From positions 1 to 19,479 of the forward strand of contig JABDMQ010000216.1 of assembly GCA_013001365.1 (NCBI GenBank): 19,479 bases of DNA. Direction: 5' to 3'. Position numbers and translations under genes: made by a program. The stretch comes from Flavobacteriaceae bacterium (GTDB lineage: Bacteria; Bacteroidota; Bacteroidia; Flavobacteriales; Flavobacteriaceae). Positions within the stretch are counted from its first letter, which is position 1; each line of letters begins with the position of its first letter. The notes beneath the pieces were generated by a model, which did no database searches, was not told the origin of the DNA, and was given only the letters and a program-made list of their open reading frames with translations. Shown one piece after another: positions 1-7,942 of this stretch.

Positions 1-6
1 TTCAAT

Positions 7-35
7 TTGAATTGCTTTTTAAATTTCATATTTTG
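7..35 (+). promoter_or_regulatory. Possible promoter of the acyl-CoA synthetase gene
   Basis: A TTG at 7-9 is followed after 19 bases by TATTTTG at 29-35. This resembles the Bacteroidota promoter form TTG-N(17-23)-TAnnTTTG but lacks one T of the -7 consensus. It would place the transcription start about 20 bases before the ATG at 60. The match is weak and the AT-rich context makes chance matches likely. A lone TTGCATA at 33-39 resembles one half of the operator found upstream of the MarR gene, but no second half is present. Confidence 0.25.
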
Positions 36-59
36 CATATCTGCTAACTAACGAACTAA

Positions 60-1832
60 ATGACAGAAATAACAAGACTTTTCGATTTCCCATATTATCA
101 GTTAGAGAAATACAACCTCGATGCTGCTTTGGTGACCAAATACGATGGTAAATGGGTCAAGACTTCCACAAAGGAGTATCTGGACAAGGCAAACGCCGTA
201 AGCCGAGCACTATTAAAACTTGGTGTAAAAAAGAACGACAAAATCGCTGTGATCTCTTCCACGAATCGAACCGAATGGAACATAATGGATATAGGTATTT
301 TGCAGACTGGCGCCCAGAATATTCCAATTTACCCGACCATAAGTTCCGAAGATTATGAATATGTCCTTAACCATAGCGAAGCCATTTACTGTTTTGTCTC
401 AGACCAAGAAGTCTATGATAAGGTCATGAAGGTAAAGGACAACACCTCATTGAAAGAGGTGTATTCATTTGACAACATTGAAAATTGCAAGCATTACTCT
501 GAATTATTTGAACTAGGAAAGGACGATTCCAATCAATCAGAAGTTGAAGAAAGAAAAAAAGCTGTTCTTCCCTCTGATCTGGCAACAATAATATATACAT
601 CTGGCACAACAGGCAAACCTAAAGGCGTTATGTTGTCTCATCACAACATTACCAGTAACGCGTTAGACGCATCAAAAAGGCTGCCTTCGCTGGAAGGCGA
701 TACAAGAGTATTAAGCTTTTTGCCTATATGCCATATATTCGAGCGTGTTCTCATTTACATTTATCAATATGCCGGAACCACGGTTTACTTTGCAGAAGGA
801 CTGGACAAGATCGGTGATAACGCCAAGGAGATCAAGCCAAACTTGATGAGTGTTGTCCCGCGTCTTCTTGAGAAAGTCTTCGACAAGATCATGGCAAAGG
901 CAGAAGACCTTTCAGGGATAAAAAAGGCACTTTTTTATTGGGCCGTTCAGTTAGGTGAGCAATGGGAACCATATGGAAGAAATGGAGGCCTATATAATTT
1001 TAAGCTGAAAATAGCCAATAAATTGATTTTCAGTAAATGGAGAGCGGCACTAGGTGGCGAACTAGCAACCATGGTTTCCGGCAGTGCAGCACTACAACCT
1101 AGGCTTACTCGCATTTTCAGTGCGGCTGGAATGCAGGTCATGCAAGGATACGGTCTAACTGAGACCTCTCCTGTAGTATCAGTGGAGATGTATGCGAACA
1201 ATTTATTCAAGGTTGGATCAGTGGGTAAACCAATAGATAATGTAGAAGTCAAGATCGCTGATGATGGAGAGATTCTCGTGAAAGGCCCAAATGTCATGCA
1301 AGGCTACTACAAGGATCCCATTAAAACTGCCGAAGTAATGTCTGGTGATTTCTTCCATACTGGTGATAAAGGAGAGATTGATGAGGATGGATTCTTGAAG
1401 ATAACAGGCAGGAAAAAGGAAATGTTCAAGACCTCTGGTGGAAAATATGTAATCCCTACATTGCTCGAGAACGAATTAAAACAATCACGATTCATTGAAC
1501 AGGTAATGGTTGTAGGAGAAGGAGAGAAAATGCCAGCTGCCTTGATCCAACCTAACTTTGAATTCGTCTCAGATTGGATCGAAAGAAAAGAAAAGAATGT
1601 TGGGAACTCACAGAAGGAAATTGCAGAATCTCCGATAATTCAAAAACGTATTCAACGAGAAGTAGATAAATGCAATAAGAAATTCGGCAAGTGGGAACAG
1701 ATAAAAAGATTTGAACTTACACCAGATGTTTGGAGCATTGATGGTGGACATCTTACACCCACAATGAAGATGAAACGTGACATAATCAAAAACATATACT
1801 CCGACCTTTACAATAAGATTTATGAGATCTGA
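60..1832 (+). CDS. Long-chain fatty acid-CoA ligase (AMP-binding, FAA1/ACSL type)
   Basis: This 590-residue enzyme should activate long-chain fatty acids to acyl-CoA using ATP and CoA, the entry step to beta-oxidation, in the cytoplasm or at the inner membrane. The adenylate-forming motifs are all visible: the phosphate-binding loop YTSGTTGKPKG at 179-189, GYGLTETS at 363-370, the TGD at 434-436, GRKKE at 450-454, and a C-terminal LTPTMKMKR in which K570 is the probable catalytic lysine. FLPICHIFERV at 220-230 is the signature of the eukaryote-like FAA1/ACSL branch rather than of E. coli FadD. Length is normal for that branch. The gene lies 131 bases upstream of a beta-oxidation operon on the same strand, so it probably supplies its substrate. 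It may have its own promoter, since a separate promoter precedes the next gene. Exact chain-length preference cannot be read from the sequence. Confidence 0.93.
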   Translation: MTEITRLFDFPYYQLEKYNLDAALVTKYDGKWVKTSTKEYLDKANAVSRALLKLGVKKNDKIAVISSTNRTEWNIMDIGILQTGAQNIPIYPTISSEDYEYVLNHSEAIYCFVSDQEVYDKVMKVKDNTSLKEVYSFDNIENCKHYSELFELGKDDSNQSEVEERKKAVLPSDLATIIYTSGTTGKPKGVMLSHHNITSNALDASKRLPSLEGDTRVLSFLPICHIFERVLIYIYQYAGTTVYFAEGLDKIGDNAKEIKPNLMSVVPRLLEKVFDKIMAKAEDLSGIKKALFYWAVQLGEQWEPYGRNGGLYNFKLKIANKLIFSKWRAALGGELATMVSGSAALQPRLTRIFSAAGMQVMQGYGLTETSPVVSVEMYANNLFKVGSVGKPIDNVEVKIADDGEILVKGPNVMQGYYKDPIKTAEVMSGDFFHTGDKGEIDEDGFLKITGRKKEMFKTSGGKYVIPTLLENELKQSRFIEQVMVVGEGEKMPAALIQPNFEFVSDWIERKEKNVGNSQKEIAESPIIQKRIQREVDKCNKKFGKWEQIKRFELTPDVWSIDGGHLTPTMKMKRDIIKNIYSDLYNKIYEI

Positions 1833-1853
1833 CAATCCTCATAAAATGTATTC

Positions 1854-1930
1854 TACTATCCACTGATATTTTTAGTTATAAAAATACTATGCACGCATAA
1901 TTTTTACCTATTTACTATGCATGCATAGTA
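1854..1930. promoter_or_regulatory. Array of three operator-like elements upstream of the MarR gene
   Basis: Three related 15-base elements lie in the 131-base gap before the regulator. Copy 1, TACTATCCACTGATA, is at 1854-1868. Copy 2, TACTATGCACGCATA, is at 1885-1899. Copy 3, TACTATGCATGCATA, is at 1913-1927. Copy 2 differs from copy 3 at one position and copy 1 from copy 2 at three. Copies 2 and 3 are inverted repeats around the core TATGC-NN-GCATA, the shape bound by dimeric MarR-family proteins. Start-to-start spacing is 31 and 28 bases, so the sites are not on the same helical face. The similarity and symmetry are seen directly; binding by the adjacent regulator is inferred. Confidence 0.7.
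1913..1930. promoter_or_regulatory. Perfect 18-bp palindromic operator
   Basis: TACTATGCATGCATAGTA is a perfect 18-base palindrome centred between 1921 and 1922. It ends 8 bases before the -7 box at 1939, so it occupies the place where a -33 element would lie. A dimer bound here would exclude RNA polymerase. This is the best candidate for the main site of the MarR-type regulator encoded immediately downstream. Confidence 0.72.
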
Positions 1931-1938
1931 TTTTTTAG

Positions 1939-1946
1939 TATATTTG
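1939..1946 (+). promoter_or_regulatory. -7 box of the marR/beta-oxidation operon promoter
   Basis: TATATTTG is an exact match to the Bacteroidota -7 consensus TAnnTTTG. It would start transcription at about 1951-1953 and leave a leader of only about a dozen bases before the ATG at 1964. No TTG is present at the -33 distance; that place is taken by the palindrome, which fits a promoter controlled by the bound regulator. Confidence 0.55.
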
Positions 1947-1963
1947 GGCTTCACAAATCTCTT

Positions 1964-2419
1964 ATGAAGGAAAAAACCATTGACTACGTATTAAGAACTA
2001 CTTGGCTGGCTGTCAATAAAATGTATAATGAAGAGGCTGCACAATTCGGTACGACCATGGCCACTGGTTTTGCTCTGCTTAGCATCGATCCAGAGAGTGG
2101 GACTCCATCTACGGCCCTAGGGCCTAAAATGGGAATGGAAGCCACTAGCCTATCTCGTACACTTAAGATGATGGAAGAAAAGGGGCTGATAGTACGCAAG
2201 CCTAATCCTGATGATGGACGAGGCGTAATCATTCATCTAACCGATTTCGGTCATGAGAAAAGGGACTACTCAAGAGAAAAAGTGCTAACATTCAATGAAG
2301 CAATCAAAGCCAACGTATCTGAAGAAGAACTTAATAGTTTTTATAAAGTCGCAGATGTAATCAATAATATGATTTCCAACAAACAGATCTATAACCAAAA
2401 AGAACACTTGTTAAAATAA
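1964..2419 (+). CDS. MarR-family transcriptional regulator, probable control of beta-oxidation
   Basis: This 151-residue protein has the size and layout of a MarR regulator: an N-terminal helical dimerisation part, a winged helix-turn-helix at about 47-97, and C-terminal helices. The recognition helix lies near ATSLSRTLKMMEEKGLI (60-76). The wing carries NPDDGRGVIIHLT (81-93), with the D-x-R arrangement usual for the family. It is the first gene of a run with the dehydrogenase/hydratase, thiolase and acyl-CoA dehydrogenase; only one base separates its stop from the next ATG. A perfect palindrome and two weaker copies lie upstream, so autoregulation and control of the operon are likely. By analogy with other fatty-acid regulators, an acyl-CoA or fatty acid may be the ligand, but nothing in the sequence proves this. 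The family call is firm; the regulon is inferred. Confidence 0.9.
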   Translation: MKEKTIDYVLRTTWLAVNKMYNEEAAQFGTTMATGFALLSIDPESGTPSTALGPKMGMEATSLSRTLKMMEEKGLIVRKPNPDDGRGVIIHLTDFGHEKRDYSREKVLTFNEAIKANVSEEELNSFYKVADVINNMISNKQIYNQKEHLLK

Positions 2420-2420
2420 T

Positions 2421-4829
2421 ATGAGCAAACGTAGAATCAAAAAAGTAGCCATTATTGGATCAGGAATCATGGGAAGCGGTATCGCTTGTCATTTTGCCAA
2501 TATTGGAGTTGATGTGCTTTTACTGGACATTGTTCCAAGAGAACTCAACGATAAAGAAAAAGCCAAAGGCCTGTCCTTGGAAGATAAGGTCGTTCGTAAC
2601 CGATTGGTCAACGATGCCCTGACCGCTTCTATTAAATCAAAGCCAGCACCGTTATATCATCCTTCCTTCAAGAATAGAATTACGACGGGGAATTTGGAAG
2701 ATGATATCGCGAAGGTTTCGGGTGTTGATTGGATCATGGAAGTTGTTGTAGAACGTCTTGATATCAAAAAGCAGGTTTTTGAGAATCTCGAAAAACATAG
2801 AACTCCAGGCACGCTTATTACATCTAACACCTCTGGAATCCCTATTAAATTCATGAGTGAGGGTCGTTCCGAGGATTTCCAAAAACATTTCTGCGGTACG
2901 CATTTCTTCAACCCAGCACGATACCTAAAACTTTTTGAGGTCATTCCTGGGCCAAAGACAGATTCTTCTGTTCTTGAATTCCTTAATGGCTATGGCGAGC
3001 AGTTCCTAGGTAAGACTTCAGTCATAGCTAAAGACACACCTGCATTCATAGGAAATAGAATTGGGATTTTCAGTATCATGAGCCTTTTCCATGCTGTTAA
3101 GGACTTAGACATGACAGTAGAGGAAGTCGATAAATTAACTGGCCCAGTAATCGGACGTCCAAAATCTGCAACATTCCGAACGGTTGATGTTGTTGGACTG
3201 GATACGTTGGTTCACGTTGCCAATGGCATTGCAGAAAACTGCCCAAAAGATGAAAGGCATGAGCTCTTTGATCTACCTGGTTTCATAAAGACCATGGTTG
3301 ATAACAAATGGCTAGGCAGCAAGACAGGTCAAGGATTTTATAAGAAGAATGTTTCTGCTGATGGCAAAAAGCAAATACTCACTCTGGATCTTGATTCCAT
3401 GGATTATCGTTCTAACCAGAAAGCAAAATTCGCTACTCTAGAACTCACGAAATCCATTGATAATGTTGCAGACAGATTCAAGGTCTTGGTCTCAGGCAAG
3501 GATAAGGCAGGAGAGTTTTACAGAAAGAGCTTTTCAGCATTGTTTGCTTATGTAACCAATAGGATTCCAGAAATTACCGATGACCTTTATAAAATAGATG
3601 ATGCCATGAAGGCAGGCTTCGGATGGGAACATGGTCCTTTTCAGATATGGGATGCTATTGGAGTTGATAAAGGTATTGAAATGATGAAAGCGGAAGGTCT
3701 CGAACCTGCTGCATGGGTAAATGATATGCTGAGTTCAGGAAGTTCATCATTCTATACTGTAAAGGATGGCGCCACCTATGCTTACAATATCCCTTCAAAA
3801 TCCCAAGAAAAAATTCCAGGACAAGATGCATTCATCATACTTGACAACATCAGGAACACATCAGAAGTATTCAAGAATTCTGGCGTTTCTGTTCAAGATC
3901 TTGGTGACGGGATTCTCAATGTAGAATTCAGGTCCAAGATGAACACCATTGGAGGGGACGTGTTGGCAGGAATCAATAAAGCCATTGATATAGCTGAAAA
4001 AGATTTTGATGGATTAGTTGTTGGCAATCAAGGTGCGAATTTCTCCGTTGGAGCCAACATTGGAATGATTTTCATGATGGCTGCCGAACAAGAATATGAC
4101 GAATTGAATATGGCCATCAAGTATTTTCAGGATTCTATGATGCGCATGCGCTATTCTGCAATACCTACTGTAGCTGCACCACACGGTATGACATTGGGTG
4201 GAGGCTGTGAATTGTCCATGCACGCCGATAAAGTAGTTGCTGCATCCGAAACTTATATTGGACTTGTTGAATTTGGAGTAGGTGTTATTCCAGGTGGTGG
4301 TGGATCCAAGGAAATGGCCTTACGTGCTCAAGACACATTCAAGAAAGGAGATGTTGAACTCAATACCCTCCAAGAATATTTCTTGACCATTGGTATGGCA
4401 AAAGTCGCTACATCGGCCTATGAAGCATTCGATTTAGGAATACTTCAAAAAGGAAAGGATATAGTTGTCGTAAATAAGGAAAGGCAAATAGCGACAGCAA
4501 AAGCACATGCAAGACTCTTGGCCGATCAAGGTTATACTCAGCCTGTAAAACGTAAAGACATAAAAGTCCTTGGTAAGCAAGCACTTGGTATGTTCCTCGT
4601 AGGCACAGACTCTATGGAAGCAGCGAACTACATCAGTGAACATGACCATAAAATAGCCAATAAGCTCGCTTATGTCATGGCAGGAGGCGACTTATCAGAA
4701 CCTACACGTGTTAGCGAACAATATCTGCTAGACCTAGAACGCGAAGCCTTCTTGAGTTTATGCACGGAGCGTAAAACACTTGAACGTATTCAACACATGT
4801 TAACCAAAGGTAAACCTTTAAGAAACTAA
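2421..4829 (+). CDS. Bifunctional 3-hydroxyacyl-CoA dehydrogenase / enoyl-CoA hydratase
   Basis: This 802-residue protein should carry out two middle steps of beta-oxidation: hydration of 2-enoyl-CoA and NAD-dependent oxidation of 3-hydroxyacyl-CoA. The dehydrogenase comes first: a Rossmann nucleotide loop GSGIMGSG at 13-20, the HFFNP motif with probable catalytic H161 and its partner E173, and DTPAFIGNRIG at 205-215, followed by the helical C-terminal dehydrogenase domain to about 430. The hydratase (crotonase fold) follows from about 490, with the oxyanion segment near 538-547 and both expected acidic residues, E597 in GGGCEL and E617 in LVEFG. This order is the reverse of E. coli FadB, where the hydratase is N-terminal, and matches a dehydrogenase-first arrangement known from other bacteria. 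One base separates it from the regulator gene and three from the thiolase gene, so translational coupling and complex formation with the thiolase are plausible. Confidence 0.94.
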   Translation: MSKRRIKKVAIIGSGIMGSGIACHFANIGVDVLLLDIVPRELNDKEKAKGLSLEDKVVRNRLVNDALTASIKSKPAPLYHPSFKNRITTGNLEDDIAKVSGVDWIMEVVVERLDIKKQVFENLEKHRTPGTLITSNTSGIPIKFMSEGRSEDFQKHFCGTHFFNPARYLKLFEVIPGPKTDSSVLEFLNGYGEQFLGKTSVIAKDTPAFIGNRIGIFSIMSLFHAVKDLDMTVEEVDKLTGPVIGRPKSATFRTVDVVGLDTLVHVANGIAENCPKDERHELFDLPGFIKTMVDNKWLGSKTGQGFYKKNVSADGKKQILTLDLDSMDYRSNQKAKFATLELTKSIDNVADRFKVLVSGKDKAGEFYRKSFSALFAYVTNRIPEITDDLYKIDDAMKAGFGWEHGPFQIWDAIGVDKGIEMMKAEGLEPAAWVNDMLSSGSSSFYTVKDGATYAYNIPSKSQEKIPGQDAFIILDNIRNTSEVFKNSGVSVQDLGDGILNVEFRSKMNTIGGDVLAGINKAIDIAEKDFDGLVVGNQGANFSVGANIGMIFMMAAEQEYDELNMAIKYFQDSMMRMRYSAIPTVAAPHGMTLGGGCELSMHADKVVAASETYIGLVEFGVGVIPGGGGSKEMALRAQDTFKKGDVELNTLQEYFLTIGMAKVATSAYEAFDLGILQKGKDIVVVNKERQIATAKAHARLLADQGYTQPVKRKDIKVLGKQALGMFLVGTDSMEAANYISEHDHKIANKLAYVMAGGDLSEPTRVSEQYLLDLEREAFLSLCTERKTLERIQHMLTKGKPLRN

Positions 4830-4832
4830 GAA

Positions 4833-6023
4833 ATGAAACAAGCATATATAGTCAAAGCATATAGAACTGCGGTTGGTAAGGCCCCGAGAGGCTCATTCCG
4901 ATTCAAAAGAGCTGATGAGTTGGGTGCAGAAACCATTCAGTACATGATGAAGGAATTGCCAAACCTTGATGTCTCTAGAATAGACGATGTAATTGTTGGC
5001 AATGCCATGCCGGAAGGTGCACAAGGATTGAACATGGCAAGATTCATATCTCTCATCGGATTGAAGAGCGTTGATGTTCCAGGTGTAACTGTAAATAGGT
5101 TTTGTTCCTCGGGAATTGAGACCATCGGAATTGCAACTGCAAAGATCCAGGCCGGAATGGCAGATTGCATAATCGCAGGCGGATCCGAAAGTATGAGTTC
5201 TGTTCCTATGACAGGGTTCAAACCAGAACTGAACTATGACACCGTTAAGGCAGGACATGAAGAATATTACTGGGGCATGGGAAATACAGCAGAAGCTGTT
5301 GCCAACCAGTTCAAGGTTTCAAGAGAAGACCAAGATGAGTTCGCATACAACTCGCATATGAAGGCCTTGAAGGCTCAAGCTGAAAATCGTTTTCAAGAAC
5401 AGATCGTACCGATTGACGTAGAACAGGTCTATGTTGACGAAAATGGCAAGAAAGCCATTAAGTCCTACACTGTCACTAAAGACGAAGGACCTCGAAAAGG
5501 CACTAGCCTTGAGGCGTTAGCAAAATTACGCCCTGTGTTTGCGCAAGGTGGAAGCGTAACTGCTGGAAACTCATCTCAAATGAGTGATGGTGCCGCATTT
5601 GTGATGGTTATGAGTGAAGATATGGTAAAGGAATTGAATCTTGAACCTATCGCAAGATTGGTTAACTACGCAGCAGCAGGTGTCGAGCCTCGTATCATGG
5701 GAATCGGCCCAGTGAAAGCAATCCCGAAAGCATTGAACCTAGCAGGTTTGAAACAAGCTGATCTTGAACTTATCGAATTAAATGAAGCCTTCGCTTCGCA
5801 ATCCTTGGCAGTCATTCGAGAATTGGGCTTGAATCCTGATATCGTAAATGTAAATGGAGGCGCCATTGCTTTAGGTCATCCCTTGGGATGTACTGGAGCA
5901 AAACTGTCTGTCCAATTATTTGATGAAATGCGAAAACGCGATATGAAAGGCAAATACGGAGCAGTCACAATGTGCGTAGGAACAGGTCAAGGTGCTTGTG
6001 GCATATTCGAATTTTTGAATTAA
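4833..6023 (+). CDS. Acetyl-CoA acyltransferase (3-ketoacyl-CoA thiolase)
   Basis: This 396-residue thiolase should cleave 3-ketoacyl-CoA with CoA to acetyl-CoA and a shortened acyl-CoA, the last step of beta-oxidation. All catalytic elements are present: nucleophile C91 in NRFCSSG, N317 in NEAFA, H349 in GHPLGCTGA, and C381 in CVGTGQG. The NRFCSSG form around the nucleophile is typical of degradative thiolases such as FadA and FadI, rather than biosynthetic acetoacetyl-CoA thiolases. Length is standard. The gene begins three bases after the dehydrogenase/hydratase stop codon, which supports co-translation and perhaps assembly of a trifunctional-type complex. The next gene starts 26 bases downstream on the same strand. 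Confidence 0.95.
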   Translation: MKQAYIVKAYRTAVGKAPRGSFRFKRADELGAETIQYMMKELPNLDVSRIDDVIVGNAMPEGAQGLNMARFISLIGLKSVDVPGVTVNRFCSSGIETIGIATAKIQAGMADCIIAGGSESMSSVPMTGFKPELNYDTVKAGHEEYYWGMGNTAEAVANQFKVSREDQDEFAYNSHMKALKAQAENRFQEQIVPIDVEQVYVDENGKKAIKSYTVTKDEGPRKGTSLEALAKLRPVFAQGGSVTAGNSSQMSDGAAFVMVMSEDMVKELNLEPIARLVNYAAAGVEPRIMGIGPVKAIPKALNLAGLKQADLELIELNEAFASQSLAVIRELGLNPDIVNVNGGAIALGHPLGCTGAKLSVQLFDEMRKRDMKGKYGAVTMCVGTGQGACGIFEFLN

Positions 6024-6049
6024 AAAGAACTTAACAAAATATAATAGCA

Positions 6050-7852
6050 ATGGAAACAACAGAAAAAGACATTTTACGAGGCGGACAATTCTTGGTGAAA
6101 GAGACCAAGTGTGAGGATGTATTTACTCCTGAAGATTTTTCAGAAGAGCAAAAAATGATGAAAGAAGCTGTCATGGAATTCAATGACAGAGAAATAATTG
6201 CACATAGAGATCGCTTTGAAGCTAAGGATTATGCTTTTACTGAAGAATGTATGGTAAAGGCAGGGCAACTTGGTTTTCTAGGCGTCGCAGTTCCTGAAGC
6301 CTATGGCGGATTAGGAATGGGCTTCGTATCCACAGTTCTTACCTGTGACTACATTTCTTCAGGAACAGGTTCATTCAGTACGGCATTTGGTGCCCATACT
6401 GGTATTGGAACCATGCCAATAACTTTATACGGAACAGAAGAGCAGAAGCAAAAATACGTGCCAAAACTAGCAACGGGCGAATGGTTTGGAGCCTATTGCT
6501 TAACAGAACCAGGTGCAGGCTCGGATGCAAATTCAGGTAAAACCACAGCAGAACTATCAGCGGACGGTAAAAGCTACAAGATCAACGGACAGAAAATGTG
6601 GATCTCTAATGCAGGGTTCTGTAAGTTGTTCATAGTATTTGCGCGTATTGAAAACGATAAGAACATCACTGGATTCATCGTAGAAAATGACCCATCAAAT
6701 GGCATTACCATGGGTGAAGAAGAACATAAACTAGGAATAAGAGCAAGTTCAACACGACAAGTTTTCTTTAATGACACTGTTGTACCTGTAGAGAATATGC
6801 TATCTGAAAGAGGCAACGGTTTCAAGATCGCTATGAATGCACTTAATGTCGGTCGTATAAAATTAGCAGCGGCATGCTTGGATTCCCAAAGGCGAATCTT
6901 GACCACTGCGGTACAATATGCCAATGAACGTAAACAATTCAAGACACCAATTGCCGATTTTGGAGCCATCAAGATGAAACTGGCTAAAATGTCTGCAGAT
7001 GCCTATGCAGGAGAATCTGCCACGTACAGGGCATCCAAGAACATCGAGGATCGAATCGCAATTCGTGAAGCTTCTGGTAATACACATCAAGAAGCAGAAC
7101 TCAAAGGTGTTGAGGAGTATGCAATCGAGTGTTCAATCCTTAAGGTTGCAGTTTCTGAGGACGTACAAAATTGTTCTGATGAAGGTATACAGATCTTTGG
7201 CGGAATGGGATTCTCTGAGGAAACACCTATGGAAGCTGCTTGGCGAGATGCTCGTATAGCAAGAATTTATGAAGGAACGAACGAGATCAACCGTATGCTT
7301 TGTGTTGGTATGCTTGTAAAGAAAGCGATGCGCGGTCATGTCGATCTTTTAGGTCCGGCCATGAAGGTCCAAGAAGAGCTAATGGGTATACCTTCATTTG
7401 AAACACCAGATTATTCTGAGTTGTTCGCTGAAGAAAAAGCAATGGTTGCAAAATTGAAGAAAGTATTCCTTATGGTAGCAGGAGCTGCTGTTCAGAAGTA
7501 CGGTCAAGACCTTGAAGAACATCAACAATTATTGATTGCTGCTGCCGACATCCTTATAGAAATTTATATGGCGGAATCAGCGATTCTAAGAACCGAGAAG
7601 AACGCAAAACGTTTTGGAGAAGAATCTCAATCCGTGCAGATAGCCATGTCAAAGTTATATTTGTACAATGCCATTAACATCATTGAAGACAAAGGCAAGG
7701 AGAGCATTATCTCGTTTGCCGAAGGCGATGAACAACGTATGATGCTTATGGGACTCAAGCGATTTACGAAATACCAGAACTACCCCGACATTGTAGATCT
7801 GAGAAACGAGATTGCCGAAAAAGTGAAAGCAGAAAACAAATATTGCTTCTAG
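6050..7852 (+). CDS. Acyl-CoA dehydrogenase, long form with C-terminal extension
   Basis: This FAD enzyme of 600 residues should introduce the 2,3-double bond into acyl-CoA, the first oxidation of the beta-oxidation cycle, and pass electrons to an electron-transfer flavoprotein that is not encoded in this window. Visible motifs are CLTEPGAGSDA (150-160), INGQKMWISNAG (178-189) for flavin and substrate binding, and RIYEGTNEI (405-413), in which E408 is the probable catalytic base. The ordinary acyl-CoA dehydrogenase fold ends near 440; about 160 further, largely helical residues follow, as in the very-long-chain/ACAD9 type of enzyme rather than the 380-residue short- and medium-chain type. It is the last gene of the operon and is followed at once by a terminator. 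A preference for long chains is likely from this architecture and fits the ACSL-type ligase upstream. Confidence 0.94.
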   Translation: METTEKDILRGGQFLVKETKCEDVFTPEDFSEEQKMMKEAVMEFNDREIIAHRDRFEAKDYAFTEECMVKAGQLGFLGVAVPEAYGGLGMGFVSTVLTCDYISSGTGSFSTAFGAHTGIGTMPITLYGTEEQKQKYVPKLATGEWFGAYCLTEPGAGSDANSGKTTAELSADGKSYKINGQKMWISNAGFCKLFIVFARIENDKNITGFIVENDPSNGITMGEEEHKLGIRASSTRQVFFNDTVVPVENMLSERGNGFKIAMNALNVGRIKLAAACLDSQRRILTTAVQYANERKQFKTPIADFGAIKMKLAKMSADAYAGESATYRASKNIEDRIAIREASGNTHQEAELKGVEEYAIECSILKVAVSEDVQNCSDEGIQIFGGMGFSEETPMEAAWRDARIARIYEGTNEINRMLCVGMLVKKAMRGHVDLLGPAMKVQEELMGIPSFETPDYSELFAEEKAMVAKLKKVFLMVAGAAVQKYGQDLEEHQQLLIAAADILIEIYMAESAILRTEKNAKRFGEESQSVQIAMSKLYLYNAINIIEDKGKESIISFAEGDEQRMMLMGLKRFTKYQNYPDIVDLRNEIAEKVKAENKYCF

Positions 7853-7872
7853 ATTAGTTAGAACCAAGCATG

Positions 7873-7902
7873 AAACCCGATTCAAATGAGTCGGGTTTTT
7901 TT
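7873..7902 (+). terminator. Rho-independent terminator of the beta-oxidation operon
   Basis: AAACCCGATTC and GAGTCGGGTTT can pair into a stem of about 10-11 base pairs with one G-T wobble and a small AAAT loop, followed by an unbroken run of T up to 7902. It lies about 20 bases after the acyl-CoA dehydrogenase stop codon and ends the operon before the next gene. Confidence 0.85.
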
Positions 7903-7916
7903 GTGCAATTCTTTCT

Positions 7917-7924
7917 TATCTTTA
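7917..7924 (+). promoter_or_regulatory. Possible -7 box for the propeller/peptidase gene cluster
   Basis: TATCTTTA matches TAnnTTTG at seven of eight positions and lies 18 bases before the ATG at 7943, downstream of the terminator. The nearest TTG (7901-7903) is only 13 bases upstream, shorter than the usual 17-23, so the -33 part is not supported. Confidence 0.3.
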
Positions 7925-7942
7925 TGCGAAACATCATAACAT

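Noticed and set aside
947..1297. A 116-codon open frame antisense to the acyl-CoA synthetase gene
   Set aside because: It lies wholly inside a well-supported gene, shows no family motif and has the composition expected of a reverse-frame shadow; the same holds for other antisense frames in the window.
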